Made by a program: the position numbers and the translations under genes | Shown: piece by piece, positions 25,097 to 33,909 of the stretch | Layout of the letters: each line of letters begins with the position of its first letter | How positions within the stretch are numbered: position 1 is the first letter of the stretch | Assembly: GCA_017467205.1 (NCBI GenBank) | Contig: JAFTSQ010000015.1 | Span: forward strand, 110,144 to 174,143 | Source of the DNA: Clostridia bacterium | Lineage (GTDB): Bacteria > Bacillota_A > Clostridia > Oscillospirales > CAG-272 | Length of the DNA stretch: 64,000 bases | Direction of reading: 5' to 3' | Notes under the pieces: generated by a model | Told to the model about the DNA's origin: nothing | Databases searched by the model: none | Seen by the model: only the letters and a program-made list of their open reading frames with translations

Positions 25097-25102
25097 GACT
25101 AT

Positions 25103-25145
25103 AAAAATGCGCTTATGGCAATTTTTTGCCATAAGCGCATTTTTT
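25103..25145 (+). terminator. asnS terminator, stem shared with 25990
   Basis: AAAAATGCGCTTATGGCAA pairs perfectly with 25126-25144 and ends in T-tracts. The core GCGCTTATGGCAA/TTGCCATAAGCGC is repeated in the hairpin at 25990-26029. Confidence 0.9.
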
Positions 25146-25210
25146 CCTATAACGAAGGCTTTGCAAATTAATGTACTATAATATGCCTGTACCTTTATTC
25201 AAAATAGTTG

Positions 25211-25570
25211 TTAAAAATCCGTATCATCCTGTGAAATCATATTTTCCGTGATCAAAATTACCTCTTTTCCTATTTTTCGGGCGTAGTTTATAGTGTACTT
25301 AGTGCCCTTTGAGTGACCGTCCCATATTATCAATGCAATGTCACAAATCTCGACTAATTTCTCGTTTCGCTTTAGAGGCGCCGCCCTTCCGTAAATGTCA
25401 TATTGAGGACGTAAAATCAGCTTTGATATTCGTTTTTTATCGGCGAATTTTTCAGCCAATGAGTCTATTCCGTCTGCCCCTCCTGTAATTATCATTGTGG
25501 TTTCATCGGGAATGTATTTTTCCAGATTATATTCCTTGATACTTCTGGAACCTGCGACAAGTAATTTCAT
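25211..25570 (-). CDS. SLOG-superfamily (DUF2493-like) nucleotide-binding protein
   Basis: This 119-aa protein starts MKLLVAGSRS and contains ITGGADGIDSLAEKFA and LIIWDGHSKGTKYTINYA, the three signature blocks of the DUF2493/YspA branch of the SLOG Rossmann-like superfamily. SLOG proteins bind or process nucleotide-derived ligands and occur in mobile elements, phages and some defence or stress modules. The exact activity is unknown. The start at 25570 follows GGAGG. The gene is AT-rich, divergent from an XRE regulator, and both sit between two look-alike terminators. Confidence 0.78.
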   Translation of the reverse strand: MKLLVAGSRSIKEYNLEKYIPDETTMIITGGADGIDSLAEKFADKKRISKLILRPQYDIYGRAAPLKRNEKLVEICDIALIIWDGHSKGTKYTINYARKIGKEVILITENMISQDDTDF

Positions 25571-25737
25571 ATTAGCCTCCAATTAGCCTTCAAAACGCAA
25601 AGTAATCTTATATATAACATAAGATTTACTATATTATATCATATAACAATTAAATTGTAAATAAGGTAAAATATTTTTGTAAAAGATAACTGTGAAGCTT
25701 TATTTCTTTTCATATGTGATATATAGTGAGGGTTATA

Positions 25738-25974
25738 ATGGTAGATAGTCAATATAAAATTAATTTAATAAAGATAGGTTTGAAGATTGCTTATTACAGA
25801 AAGCTTCAAGGAATGACGCAAGAGGAGCTTGCGGAGGCTTGCGAATTGTCTTCGGGTTATGTTTCGCAACTCGAAGCACCAAATTGCTTTTTCTGCCCAT
25901 CGCTGAAAACCTTGTTCAAAATTGCGGAAGTCCTCGGCACTACCGTTTCCAAACTTACGGATATAGAAGATTGA
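25738..25974 (+). CDS. small XRE-family transcriptional regulator
   Basis: This 78-aa protein is one helix-turn-helix domain (LKIAYYRKLQGMTQEELAEACELSSGYVSQLEAPN) plus a short tail. The ATG at 25738 has GAGGG 7 nt upstream and is preferred to a GTG at 25726. It is divergent from the SLOG gene, so it may regulate both from the 167-bp AT-rich gap. The composition is AT-rich like its partner, suggesting joint acquisition. Confidence 0.82.
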   Translation: MVDSQYKINLIKIGLKIAYYRKLQGMTQEELAEACELSSGYVSQLEAPNCFFCPSLKTLFKIAEVLGTTVSKLTDIED

Positions 25975-25989
25975 AAATTCTGATTAAGT

Positions 25990-26029
25990 AAAAAGCGCTT
26001 ATGGCAAATGTTTGCCATAAGCGCTTTTT
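25990..26029. terminator. terminator with the asnS-type stem
   Basis: AAAAAGCGCTTATGGCAAA, loop TG, and TTTGCCATAAGCGCTTTTT. It serves the XRE gene and, from the other side, the convergent LRR gene. Its core is the same as that at 25103-25145. Confidence 0.88.
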
Positions 26030-26064
26030 TGTGGTGAAACGTTGAATTGTGCTTTTTTGCGTCA

Positions 26065-28440
26065 CTACTCTGCGTCACTGAAAACTATGGTCGGAGAGCT
26101 TGCAAAGACTATATCGCCGCAAATCTCGTTCCATTCTTCTTCAGTGCCTATAAAATATATCGTTTCCAAGGTTTCGACGTCCTTTATTGCATCCGCAAAG
26201 CCGGCATTATAAAGGGTTATGGTCGTAATGTTTGTTAACGAGAAAGCTCCTTCTTCGATTGCTGTAACTCCCTCGCCTATGGTGACTGACGTAATGCTTG
26301 AAAAGCCCGAAAGGAATCCGCATTTTACAGTGCCGTTTGATAGGGTAATTTCGGTTACCTCTTCGCCATCGCAGAACAGCTTAAGCTGTCTTATTCCGTT
26401 GAAGAACGAAGGCTTTGTAGGATTTTCGTCGCGGTTAACTGCGCTTACGCCACACCAGCTGTCAATGCTTTTTACGTTTACGGTTAAAAGATTAGCACCG
26501 GATATTCTAAAGGCTCTGTTGCCAATTGAAACAATACTCGAAGGAATATTTATTTCCTCAAGTCCCTTGAAAATATTGTAGTCACAAATATACTTTACTC
26601 CTTCGGGCACGGTGAGCTTTGTGATGGCGGCGCTCCGCTTGAATCCTGAAAGATTGACTCCGACGATTCCTTCGGGCAGGGTTATTTCCCCCTCTTCGAG
26701 AGTGCAATTGATAAGCCAACCGTCAACTATCAAAAAGTCGGTAAAATCGGGAAGATAATTGTCATTCTGATATCTGAAAATTAGGTTTGAAACGTAAGTG
26801 CAGTTGTCGGGAAGGTCGATGTCAACAAGCGAGGTGCAAGAACCGAACGTAAGCATCGGAACCTCGGTAATCCCGTCACCGAGCGTTGCTTTCGCTAATT
26901 TAGTGCAATTTGCAAAAACGCCAATTCCAATTTCAAGCACACTGTCGGGTACGACCACTTTCGTAAGATCTGTGCCGGAAAAAGCATACTGTCCTATTGT
27001 TTTTAAGGTGGAAGTAAGTGTTATGCTCGTTATATCGGTGCCTGAAAACGCATACGCGCCGATGCTTTCAATATTCCCACTCATAACCACCGTAGATACC
27101 GTCGTGCCGGCAAAAGCGCTGTTTCCGATAGCAGTTACCGTATCGGGAATCGTTACGGATTCAAGGCCTGCGATTCCCGAGAATGCATAAGGCTTGATTT
27201 CGGTAATGGAATTCGGAATAACTATGCTTTTGATCTGCGTATTTTCTATGTAAAGCTCGGTATTTTTGTAGAATCTCAAGCCTTTGAAAGCATTTTCAAT
27301 ATTGCAAAAGCTTTCTATGCTGCTTACATATACTTTGTCGAGTCTTTCAGGACCGTGTGCGCAAATTTTCGAAATAGAGCTCGGAATAGTAATGGAGTCG
27401 AGCTCTGTACCCGCCATTATATCAGGCAGCTCGGTCAAGCCGTCGGGGAAGACTATGGACTTTACCGTATCGTCCCAGAAGAAAAGGCCGTCGATGGTTT
27501 TATAGGCTCTGTCATTATATTTTGCAGGCAAAACGATGTTGGGATTCTCTCCTTCGTAATTGACGAGCATAACGTCTTCTTTGTTTTCAAAAAAAACGAA
27601 TCCGTCCTTATCGCGAGTAATTTTAGAGCCCCAGCCGTCTATGCTGACACGTCTTACCCGGTTGGAAAAATCTGTCATTATATCGTAGTCAGACCCGAAA
27701 TAGTTTAATAACAGATGAGGTGAAAGCTCGGCAAATTTTGCTTCGTATTCCTCATTCGTCATCTCGGGCAGCGGTTCTTCAAGTCCTTCCGCTGCATACT
27801 CCAAGAAATCTGACGGGAAAAAGATTTCAACAAGATTATAGCAAGCAGAAAGGAACCTTTCACCGTGATTGCCGATGCTCTCGCAGTTAGGGAAGGTGAA
27901 TGAGGTTATGTTGGTTCTATACAAAGCAAAGCTTGATATATGAGTTATATCCTCGCTTACGATGACGTGGTTAATGCTTTCTTCATATTCCGCCCAAGGC
28001 ACGTCCGTGACTTGCTGTGCCGTGCCGTCAACAATTTCGGTTCGATATCCCGAAAAGTCCTTCATATTACCGCTTCCGCAAAACTCAATCAGGTAATTCT
28101 TCTCTGAAATCTTCCAAAGCTTTACCGTGATATTATCCTCCTCGGTTGCCGAAGCATCCCATTCCTCGATTAAGGGAAGCGTGCCGCAATTATCGCATAC
28201 CGCACCGTTTAGTGCGTGACCCGTAGCAGGAATTGTTTCTATTTCTTCTTTGTCGCAAATATTACAGGTTCTCATTCTTGAGCCCGGCAACAAGCAGCTC
28301 GCTTCGGCTGTGACTTTCCACTCGCCAAACTCGTGGCTGCAAGCCGGTGGGGTATCGTCAGGCGGTACGGTAGAGCCGCAAGAGGTGAATGCAAATACAA
28401 GAGTGATGATGAGAACGGACAGCAAGAGTATTCTTTTCAT
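26065..28440 (-). CDS. BspA-type leucine-rich-repeat surface lipoprotein
   Basis: This 791-aa protein has a signal peptide with lipobox VFAFTSCGS and then two zinc-ribbon-like CxxC pairs (CNICDKEE, CDNCGTLP; residues about 58-90). Most of the chain is LRR_5 (BspA/TpLRR) repeats of the form ITSIGxYAFSGTxITSITLPxTLKTIG. BspA-like proteins bind host proteins, other bacteria or glycans. It should be anchored on the outer face of the membrane. It stands alone, convergent with the SLOG/XRE insert. The ATG at 28440 has GGAGGA upstream. Confidence 0.88.
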   Translation of the reverse strand: MKRILLLSVLIITLVFAFTSCGSTVPPDDTPPACSHEFGEWKVTAEASCLLPGSRMRTCNICDKEEIETIPATGHALNGAVCDNCGTLPLIEEWDASATEEDNITVKLWKISEKNYLIEFCGSGNMKDFSGYRTEIVDGTAQQVTDVPWAEYEESINHVIVSEDITHISSFALYRTNITSFTFPNCESIGNHGERFLSACYNLVEIFFPSDFLEYAAEGLEEPLPEMTNEEYEAKFAELSPHLLLNYFGSDYDIMTDFSNRVRRVSIDGWGSKITRDKDGFVFFENKEDVMLVNYEGENPNIVLPAKYNDRAYKTIDGLFFWDDTVKSIVFPDGLTELPDIMAGTELDSITIPSSISKICAHGPERLDKVYVSSIESFCNIENAFKGLRFYKNTELYIENTQIKSIVIPNSITEIKPYAFSGIAGLESVTIPDTVTAIGNSAFAGTTVSTVVMSGNIESIGAYAFSGTDITSITLTSTLKTIGQYAFSGTDLTKVVVPDSVLEIGIGVFANCTKLAKATLGDGITEVPMLTFGSCTSLVDIDLPDNCTYVSNLIFRYQNDNYLPDFTDFLIVDGWLINCTLEEGEITLPEGIVGVNLSGFKRSAAITKLTVPEGVKYICDYNIFKGLEEINIPSSIVSIGNRAFRISGANLLTVNVKSIDSWCGVSAVNRDENPTKPSFFNGIRQLKLFCDGEEVTEITLSNGTVKCGFLSGFSSITSVTIGEGVTAIEEGAFSLTNITTITLYNAGFADAIKDVETLETIYFIGTEEEWNEICGDIVFASSPTIVFSDAE

Positions 28441-28483
28441 AAAATCAAGTCCTCCGATTTTAACTGTGATTTGTAATAATGCG

Positions 28484-29530
28484 TCATAATTTTATTTCTT
28501 CAAACTCATGCTCGGCGAGCGCCTCGGGCGTCAGCTCGCGGCATATCGCCTCGTAGCTTTCGGGCATATCGGAGAGCCTTCCGTCCTCGTACGCACGCCA
28601 AATCTCCTCAAATCGCAAGGAGCGAAGGCGGGAGATTAAAAAGTTCTCTATCCAATATATAAAGTGCGTACCCGTGTTGAGTTTTTCGCACTTTTTCATC
28701 TTAAGGTACATCGGTGCACCGTCGGATGCGTCGCGCCAGGTGTCAACGAAAGCAACGTCATAGTGTTCTTTCGGCATCTCTTCCTCTGCAAATCGGAAGG
28801 CATCCGCCTTTATTACTCTGACCTTTTCGGGATGAGAAAAGCGCGGGAGTATATTCTTCTTGAAAAGGCTTATAGCCTCATCGCTTATCTCAACCACCGT
28901 TACACACTCGACCTCATCCTTTTCCGATACCATATAAGTGTAGTAGCCGAGCCCAAGACCAAAGGTTATAACTCTGCCGTGTGCCGCATCTATTGCCTCT
29001 CGGCAGGTATCGAGGTCGACGGGGGTCAGCGTCATCCACTCGTTATCACCCTCAAGCACGGCGAGGAAGTTGAATTTTTCGGGGAAGAATCCGAGGGGTA
29101 CAATCTCGGAAAAGTCGCTACCGATAATAATATCATCGCAAACTACCGCGCGATAGGCGGGATACTCCTCCGTCTTTATCTCCCATTTACCCAGCCTCTC
29201 GGATATATCGGCCATCCGTCGCCAGTAGGGGTCTGAGTAGTATTTTTGCCCGTCAAGCGTGCGTACCGAGGGAATTATGTAGTCGCGAAAAAGTCGCCTG
29301 TCCTCGCCACTACATTCAAGGTCGAGCGCGAACGCCTCGGCAATTATCGCCGATATAGCATAGGGGGTGTCGACGCTTCCGTCCTCGGTAAGCGCGGCTA
29401 TCATCTCTTCGCAAATGAGCTCTGGAAAGCGAGTCAGATATTCCGAGTATATTTTAGTCAGCCTGTAGTTTCGGTCAAAGGTCTGCCGAAGCCGCAGAAG
29501 CTTGTCTTTATCGGTTATTGAAAGCGGCAT
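28484..29530 (-). CDS. SAM-dependent methyltransferase/spermidine-synthase-like protein
   Basis: This 348-aa protein has an N-terminal helical region of about 160 residues that I do not recognise, then a Rossmann-like class I methyltransferase core: GRVITFGLGLGYYTYMVSE (glycine-rich motif I, about residue 185), VTVVEISDEAISLFKK (motif II) and VRVIKADAFRFAEE, YDVAFVDTW. The layout resembles spermidine synthase-type and MnmC-like methyltransferases, but the substrate is unknown. The start at 29530 is chosen for GAAAGGA upstream. It is monocistronic, divergent from the YgjV-like gene. Confidence 0.7.
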   Translation of the reverse strand: MPLSITDKDKLLRLRQTFDRNYRLTKIYSEYLTRFPELICEEMIAALTEDGSVDTPYAISAIIAEAFALDLECSGEDRRLFRDYIIPSVRTLDGQKYYSDPYWRRMADISERLGKWEIKTEEYPAYRAVVCDDIIIGSDFSEIVPLGFFPEKFNFLAVLEGDNEWMTLTPVDLDTCREAIDAAHGRVITFGLGLGYYTYMVSEKDEVECVTVVEISDEAISLFKKNILPRFSHPEKVRVIKADAFRFAEEEMPKEHYDVAFVDTWRDASDGAPMYLKMKKCEKLNTGTHFIYWIENFLISRLRSLRFEEIWRAYEDGRLSDMPESYEAICRELTPEALAEHEFEEIKL

Positions 29531-29695
29531 AGTGTATTCCTTTCTTATTTGATTACATTTTACCACAAAGGATAGCGAAATGCAAACGCTTTTTTGGAAA
29601 AAGCTCCGAAAACGGCTGAAAATCTTACACGGGGTAGTGCTTTGGATAAAATTTTCGTATCCGCACACACTATCGAAAAAAGATAAGGAGCACTT

Positions 29696-30217
29696 ATGTC
29701 GGGGGGAAGATTTATAATTGCCAATTCGCTATCATTGACAGCGGCGTTCTTTATGTGCCTTGCCTCAATGACGGGAAAGCGCCGCCGCGTCTACCTTTAC
29801 CAATTCGCCGATTGCTTCTTTCTGATGCTTGCGCAGTTAGCTTTCGGCTATCCCGCAAGCGCGCTGATGCTCGCCGTCGGCGCGGTGCGAAACCTTTTGG
29901 TGTCCTCGGCTAAATACACGAAGCGGCTGATGACGGCTTTCTTCATACTGACGGTAATCCTCTCGGCAATAAGCGGAGGACTCTTCTCGATATCAGCCCT
30001 CGCCCTCGCCGCAACCCTTCTTATGACCGTAGCGCCAATTTATGCGCGAAGCCTCTTATCCACCAAGCTCTTTCTTCTTTCCACCCAGCTTCTCTGGGTG
30101 ATATATTCGCTCGTAATTTTCGATATGGCAACCGCCATCTCGAACGGCATAGCCGCGATATTCGCATTTATCTCCGTCCTGAAGCTCGCTCTCGCCGCGC
30201 GCCGCGCGGAGCACTGA
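29696..30217 (+). CDS. YgjV-family inner membrane protein
   Basis: This 173-aa protein is almost all hydrophobic, with about six short membrane segments. The N-terminus FIIANSLSLTAAFFMCLASMTGKRRRVYLYQFADC and the C-terminal LLWVIYSLVIFDMATAISNGI fit the YgjV (Imp-YgjV) family of bacterial inner membrane proteins. The biological role of that family is not established. GGAG lies 9 nt before the ATG. It precedes mnmA but has its own unit, since a promoter for mnmA lies between. Confidence 0.75.
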   Translation: MSGGRFIIANSLSLTAAFFMCLASMTGKRRRVYLYQFADCFFLMLAQLAFGYPASALMLAVGAVRNLLVSSAKYTKRLMTAFFILTVILSAISGGLFSISALALAATLLMTVAPIYARSLLSTKLFLLSTQLLWVIYSLVIFDMATAISNGIAAIFAFISVLKLALAARRAEH

Positions 30218-30234
30218 AAAATTTTCGTCCTCTA

Positions 30235-30263
30235 TTGCAATTCTTTCGTTTAGGTGATATAAT
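30235..30263 (+). promoter_or_regulatory. promoter of mnmA
   Basis: TTGCAA (30235-30240), 17 nt, TATAAT (30258-30263). Confidence 0.78.
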
Positions 30264-30293
30264 AAACGAGAAAAACACAGGAGGTGCGGCGGT

Positions 30294-31346
30294 TTGAGGA
30301 TACTTATCGGAATGAGCGGCGGAGTTGACAGTAGCGTCGCGGCTCTTTTAATGAAAAATGCGGGTGAGGAGTGTATCGGTTGCACCCTGAAGCTTCACGA
30401 ATATATAGGTGAGGGTGAGCTCTGCGGAAGCTCAAGCGACCTCGCCGACGCGGTGCGGGTTGCCGACTCTCTCGGCATCAGGCACGAGTCGTACGACTTC
30501 TGCTCCGACTTCGACGGGTGCGTGGTCAGCCGCTTCATCAGCGCCTATGAGCGCGGCGAAACCCCCAACCCGTGCGTCGATTGCAACCGATTTATGAAGT
30601 TTCAAAAGCTTATTGAGGTGGCAGACGAGCTCGGCTGTGAAAAGGTCGTGTCGGGGCACTACGTCAGAGGCGGTATGCTCGGCGACAGATATTCGCTTAT
30701 GAAGGCGCGCGACGAAAGCAAAGACCAAAGCTACGTTCTTGCAATGCTCACCCAAGAGCAGCTCTCGCGCATACTTTTTCCGCTCGGTGAATACACGAAG
30801 GAGGAAATACGTGCCCTTGCCGCAAAGGCAGGTCTCGTTAACTCCTCAAAGCCCGACAGTCAGGACATCTGCTTTATTCCGGACGGTGACTACGTTTCCT
30901 TTATCGAGTCGCGCACCGGCAAAAAATACGAGGCTGGCAGCTTCCTTGACGAGCATGGCAAGGTGATAGGCACTCACCGCGGCTGTATAGCCTACACGGT
31001 AGGTCAGAGAAAGGGACTCGGTATATCCGCGCCCGCCCCTCTTTACGTAACCGATATTGACGTGGAAAACAACTCGGTCACCCTCGGCTCTGACGAGTCG
31101 CTATACAAAAGCGAGCTCTCCCTTCGCGAGTTGAACTACGTTTCGGTAGCCGAGAGGAGCGAGCCATATCGCGCCGCAGTTAAGGTGCGTTATAAGCAAA
31201 GGGCGGTCGAATGCACAGTATATCCCGACGGGCAGGGTGGTGCGAGGGTAGTCCTCGATACTCCCGTCAGAGCGATAACCCCGGGGCAGATAGCCGTGCT
31301 TTACGACGGTGAGTACGTCGTAGCGGGCGGAAGAATAATGAAATGA
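30294..31346 (+). CDS. mnmA: tRNA-specific 2-thiouridylase
   Basis: This 350-aa enzyme makes the 2-thiouridine at wobble position 34 of tRNA-Lys, -Glu and -Gln. The PP-loop SGGVDSSVAALLM is at residues 8-20, the first catalytic Cys is in NPCVDCN (about 100) and the second in SQDICFI (about 198), and the C-terminal barrel begins near GQRKGLGIS. The start is a TTG at 30294 with AGGAGG upstream; the next ATG would cut into the P-loop. It is followed by an imperfect hairpin and its length is normal. Confidence 0.95.
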   Translation: MRILIGMSGGVDSSVAALLMKNAGEECIGCTLKLHEYIGEGELCGSSSDLADAVRVADSLGIRHESYDFCSDFDGCVVSRFISAYERGETPNPCVDCNRFMKFQKLIEVADELGCEKVVSGHYVRGGMLGDRYSLMKARDESKDQSYVLAMLTQEQLSRILFPLGEYTKEEIRALAAKAGLVNSSKPDSQDICFIPDGDYVSFIESRTGKKYEAGSFLDEHGKVIGTHRGCIAYTVGQRKGLGISAPAPLYVTDIDVENNSVTLGSDESLYKSELSLRELNYVSVAERSEPYRAAVKVRYKQRAVECTVYPDGQGGARVVLDTPVRAITPGQIAVLYDGEYVVAGGRIMK

Positions 31347-31421
31347 TAAGCAGAGAGAGGCGGAAAAATCCGCTTTTCCTGCTTTCTTTTTTATGATGTG
31401 AAAAAAGGCAGGATTTTTCTC

Positions 31422-31450
31422 TTGCAATATCGCGCGCTTTATGCTATAAT
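31422..31450 (+). promoter_or_regulatory. promoter of nfnAB
   Basis: TTGCAA (31422-31427), 17 nt, TATAAT (31445-31450). The leader carries GCGCCT-GCGA-AGGCGC (31471-31486) and then GAATGGAGAT, a variant of the shared leader. Confidence 0.78.
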
Positions 31451-31512
31451 CTAAGGCAACTCTAAATTTTGCGCCTGCGAAGGCGCGTCGCTTTTTGCGG
31501 AATGGAGATAGG

Positions 31513-32367
31513 ATGTATAAGATAGTAGAGAAAAGGGAGTTGAATCCCACCGTAATTATGATGCAAATAGAAGCACCGCTCGTTGCCAAAAAGGCAGAGC
31601 CGGGGCAGTTTATTATACTCCGCGTTGATGAGGAGGGCGAGCGAATTCCCCTCACCGTCGCAGGATACGATAGGGAGCGCGGAATCGTCAAGATAATCTT
31701 CCAGCTCGTTGGAGCAACCACCTTGAAGCTCGCGGCGAAGGAGGAGGGCGACTACATATGCGATTTTGCAGGACCTCTCGGCGTGCCGACCGACCTTGAA
31801 GGACTAAAGGACGTTTGTATCGTCGGCGGCGGTGTCGGATGCGCGATAGCTCTCCCGATAGCCGAAAAGCTCCACGAGCTCGGCTGCCGAGTCAGCTCGG
31901 TTATAGGCTTCAGAAGCCGCGACCTCGTTATTCTTGAGGATGAATTCCGCGCGGTGTCGGACGAGCTTACGGTTATGACCGACGACGGCTCGTACGGTAG
32001 AGAGGGCAACGTCTGCCTGCCTCTGCGCGAGGCGTTTGCTGCCGGCCGTCGCTACGATAAGGTTATAACGATAGGCCCGCTTATTATGATGAAATTCGTA
32101 ACGCTTGAGGTGAAGCCCACGGGCATCCCCTGCGTCGTTTCAATGAACCCTATAATGATAGACGGAACGGGAATGTGCGGCGGCTGTCGACTGACGCTTA
32201 ATATCGACGGTGAGAGAGTTGTTAAGTTCGCCTGCGTCGACGGTCCGGACTTCAACGGCTACGAGGTGGACTTCGACGAGGCAATGTCGCGCTCAAGTAT
32301 GTACCGCGACTTCGAGCGTCACGCCTATGAGGAGGCGTGCAATCTCTTGAATAAGAAGGAGGGGTAA
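31513..32367 (+). CDS. nfnA: NfnA-like FAD/NAD-binding subunit (ferredoxin-NADP reductase alpha)
   Basis: This 284-aa protein belongs to the sulfide/dihydroorotate-dehydrogenase-like FAD/NAD-binding family, here the small subunit of NADH-dependent ferredoxin:NADP+ oxidoreductase. The FAD-binding RIPLTVAGYD (about 45), the glycine-rich CIVGGGVGCAIALPIAEKL (about 103), and the [2Fe-2S] ligands in GTGMCGGCRL and FACVDGPDF (about 218-245) are visible. With NfnB it couples NADPH, NADH and ferredoxin pools by electron bifurcation. The start at 31513 follows GGAGA, and nfnB begins 3 nt after its stop. Confidence 0.88.
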   Translation: MYKIVEKRELNPTVIMMQIEAPLVAKKAEPGQFIILRVDEEGERIPLTVAGYDRERGIVKIIFQLVGATTLKLAAKEEGDYICDFAGPLGVPTDLEGLKDVCIVGGGVGCAIALPIAEKLHELGCRVSSVIGFRSRDLVILEDEFRAVSDELTVMTDDGSYGREGNVCLPLREAFAAGRRYDKVITIGPLIMMKFVTLEVKPTGIPCVVSMNPIMIDGTGMCGGCRLTLNIDGERVVKFACVDGPDFNGYEVDFDEAMSRSSMYRDFERHAYEEACNLLNKKEG

Positions 32368-32370
32368 GTG

Positions 32371-33789
32371 ATGGCAAAGCCCAATATGAGTCCTAACAAA
32401 AACCCTATGCCGACCCAAGACCCCCATACCCGTGCGCGAAATTTCGATGAGGTTGCCCTCGGATATGACGAGAGTGCGGCAATAGACGAGGCGCTCCGTT
32501 GCCTCTCTTGCAAGAATATGCCCTGCGTCAGCGGTTGCCCTGTAAATATTCATATTCCGGAGTTTATTGCCAAGATTAAAGAGGGTGATTTTGAAGGCGC
32601 TTACAGGATAATTTCCGAAACCTCAAGCCTGCCGGCTGTCTGCGGCAGAGTCTGTCCGCAGGAGCTTCAGTGCGAGGCAAAATGCGTCAGAGGAATCAAG
32701 GGCGAGCCCGTCGGTATCGGCAGGCTTGAAAGATTCGTTGCCGATTGGCATAACGCTCATTCCGACGCGCCCGTCAGCATCCCGAAATCAAACGGCAAAA
32801 GAGTTGCCGTCGTCGGCTCAGGCCCTTCGGGACTTACCTGCGCCGGTGACCTTGCAAGGCTCGGCTATAAGGTAACCGTCTTTGAGGCGCTTCACACCGC
32901 AGGCGGAGTTTTGGTTTACGGCATCCCCGAATTCCGACTCCCGAAGGCGATAGTTAAAAAAGAGGTCGATAATCTTCTCCGTATGGGCGTTGAGATTGTG
33001 ACCAACGTAATAATCGGTAAAACCCTCACCGTCGACGAGCTCTTTGACGACGGCTACGAGGCTGTCTTTATCGGCACGGGCGCAGGACTTCCGAGCTTTA
33101 TGGGAATTCCCGGCGAGTCGTATAAGGGAGTCTACTCTGCAAACGAGTTCCTCACGCGAAGCAATCTTATGAAGGCTTACCTTGAAAATCCCGACACTCC
33201 CATTATGAAGGGCGGCAGGGTAGCGGTAGTCGGCGGCGGAAACGTTGCAATGGACGCGGCACGCACCGCGCTCCGACTCGGTGCGGAAAAGGTGTATATA
33301 GTCTACCGTCGCTCTATGGACGAGCTTCCCGCAAGGAGCGAGGAGGTCGAGCACGCTATCGAGGAGGGCGTGGAGTTCAAGCTCCTCAATAACCCCACCG
33401 AAATTCTCGGCTACGACCCGAAGGACAGAGCAAACCCGAAGGCAGGCTTCGTTTCGGGTATGAGATGCGTGAGAATGGAGCTTGGCGAGCCCGACGAGCG
33501 CGGCAGACGCCGCCCGATTGAGATAAAGGGCTCGGAATACACCCTTGACCTTGACTCTGTTATAATGGCGATAGGCACGACCCCTAACCCCCTTATCAAG
33601 TCTACGACCCGCGGCCTTGAGGTCAACTCACGCGGCGGAATAGTCGTTGAAGAGAATACCGGCAAATCCAGCCGCGAGGGCGTCTATGCGGGCGGCGACG
33701 CGGTCACGGGAGCTGCAACCGTTATCTCTGCTATGGGTGCGGGCAAAACTGCCGCTAAAGCAATCGACGAATATCTTAAAAATAAATAA
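32371..33789 (+). CDS. nfnB: NfnB / NADPH-dependent glutamate synthase-like large subunit
   Basis: This 472-aa flavoprotein has N-terminal cysteine motifs for two [4Fe-4S] clusters (CLSCKNMPCVSGCPV and CGRVCPQELQCEAKC, residues about 48-105), then FAD- and NADPH-binding Rossmann motifs (VAVVGSGPSGLTCAGDLA and VAVVGGGNVAMDAARTALR). It is the glutamate-synthase-small-chain-like protein that pairs with NfnA. Because nfnA is immediately upstream and no glutamate synthase large chain is nearby, the Nfn role is preferred. The ATG at 32371 is used rather than the preceding GTG, with GGAGG 8 nt upstream. Confidence 0.9.
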   Translation: MAKPNMSPNKNPMPTQDPHTRARNFDEVALGYDESAAIDEALRCLSCKNMPCVSGCPVNIHIPEFIAKIKEGDFEGAYRIISETSSLPAVCGRVCPQELQCEAKCVRGIKGEPVGIGRLERFVADWHNAHSDAPVSIPKSNGKRVAVVGSGPSGLTCAGDLARLGYKVTVFEALHTAGGVLVYGIPEFRLPKAIVKKEVDNLLRMGVEIVTNVIIGKTLTVDELFDDGYEAVFIGTGAGLPSFMGIPGESYKGVYSANEFLTRSNLMKAYLENPDTPIMKGGRVAVVGGGNVAMDAARTALRLGAEKVYIVYRRSMDELPARSEEVEHAIEEGVEFKLLNNPTEILGYDPKDRANPKAGFVSGMRCVRMELGEPDERGRRRPIEIKGSEYTLDLDSVIMAIGTTPNPLIKSTTRGLEVNSRGGIVVEENTGKSSREGVYAGGDAVTGAATVISAMGAGKTAAKAIDEYLKNK

Positions 33790-33798
33790 ATGAAGCTA

Positions 33799-33841
33799 CG
33801 GGCGTCAGTTGAGCGTTTGCTCTGCCGACGCCCGATTTTTT
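33799..33841 (+). terminator. intrinsic terminator after nfnAB
   Basis: CGGGCGTC (33799-33806) pairs with GACGCCCG (33827-33834), with a T-run after it. Confidence 0.88.
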
Positions 33842-33909
33842 CCAAATAGTCACCGTCAAGTCTTTTAAGCAAGAGTTCGTCATAATATTTATCTGTAAAG
33901 GAGATTATT

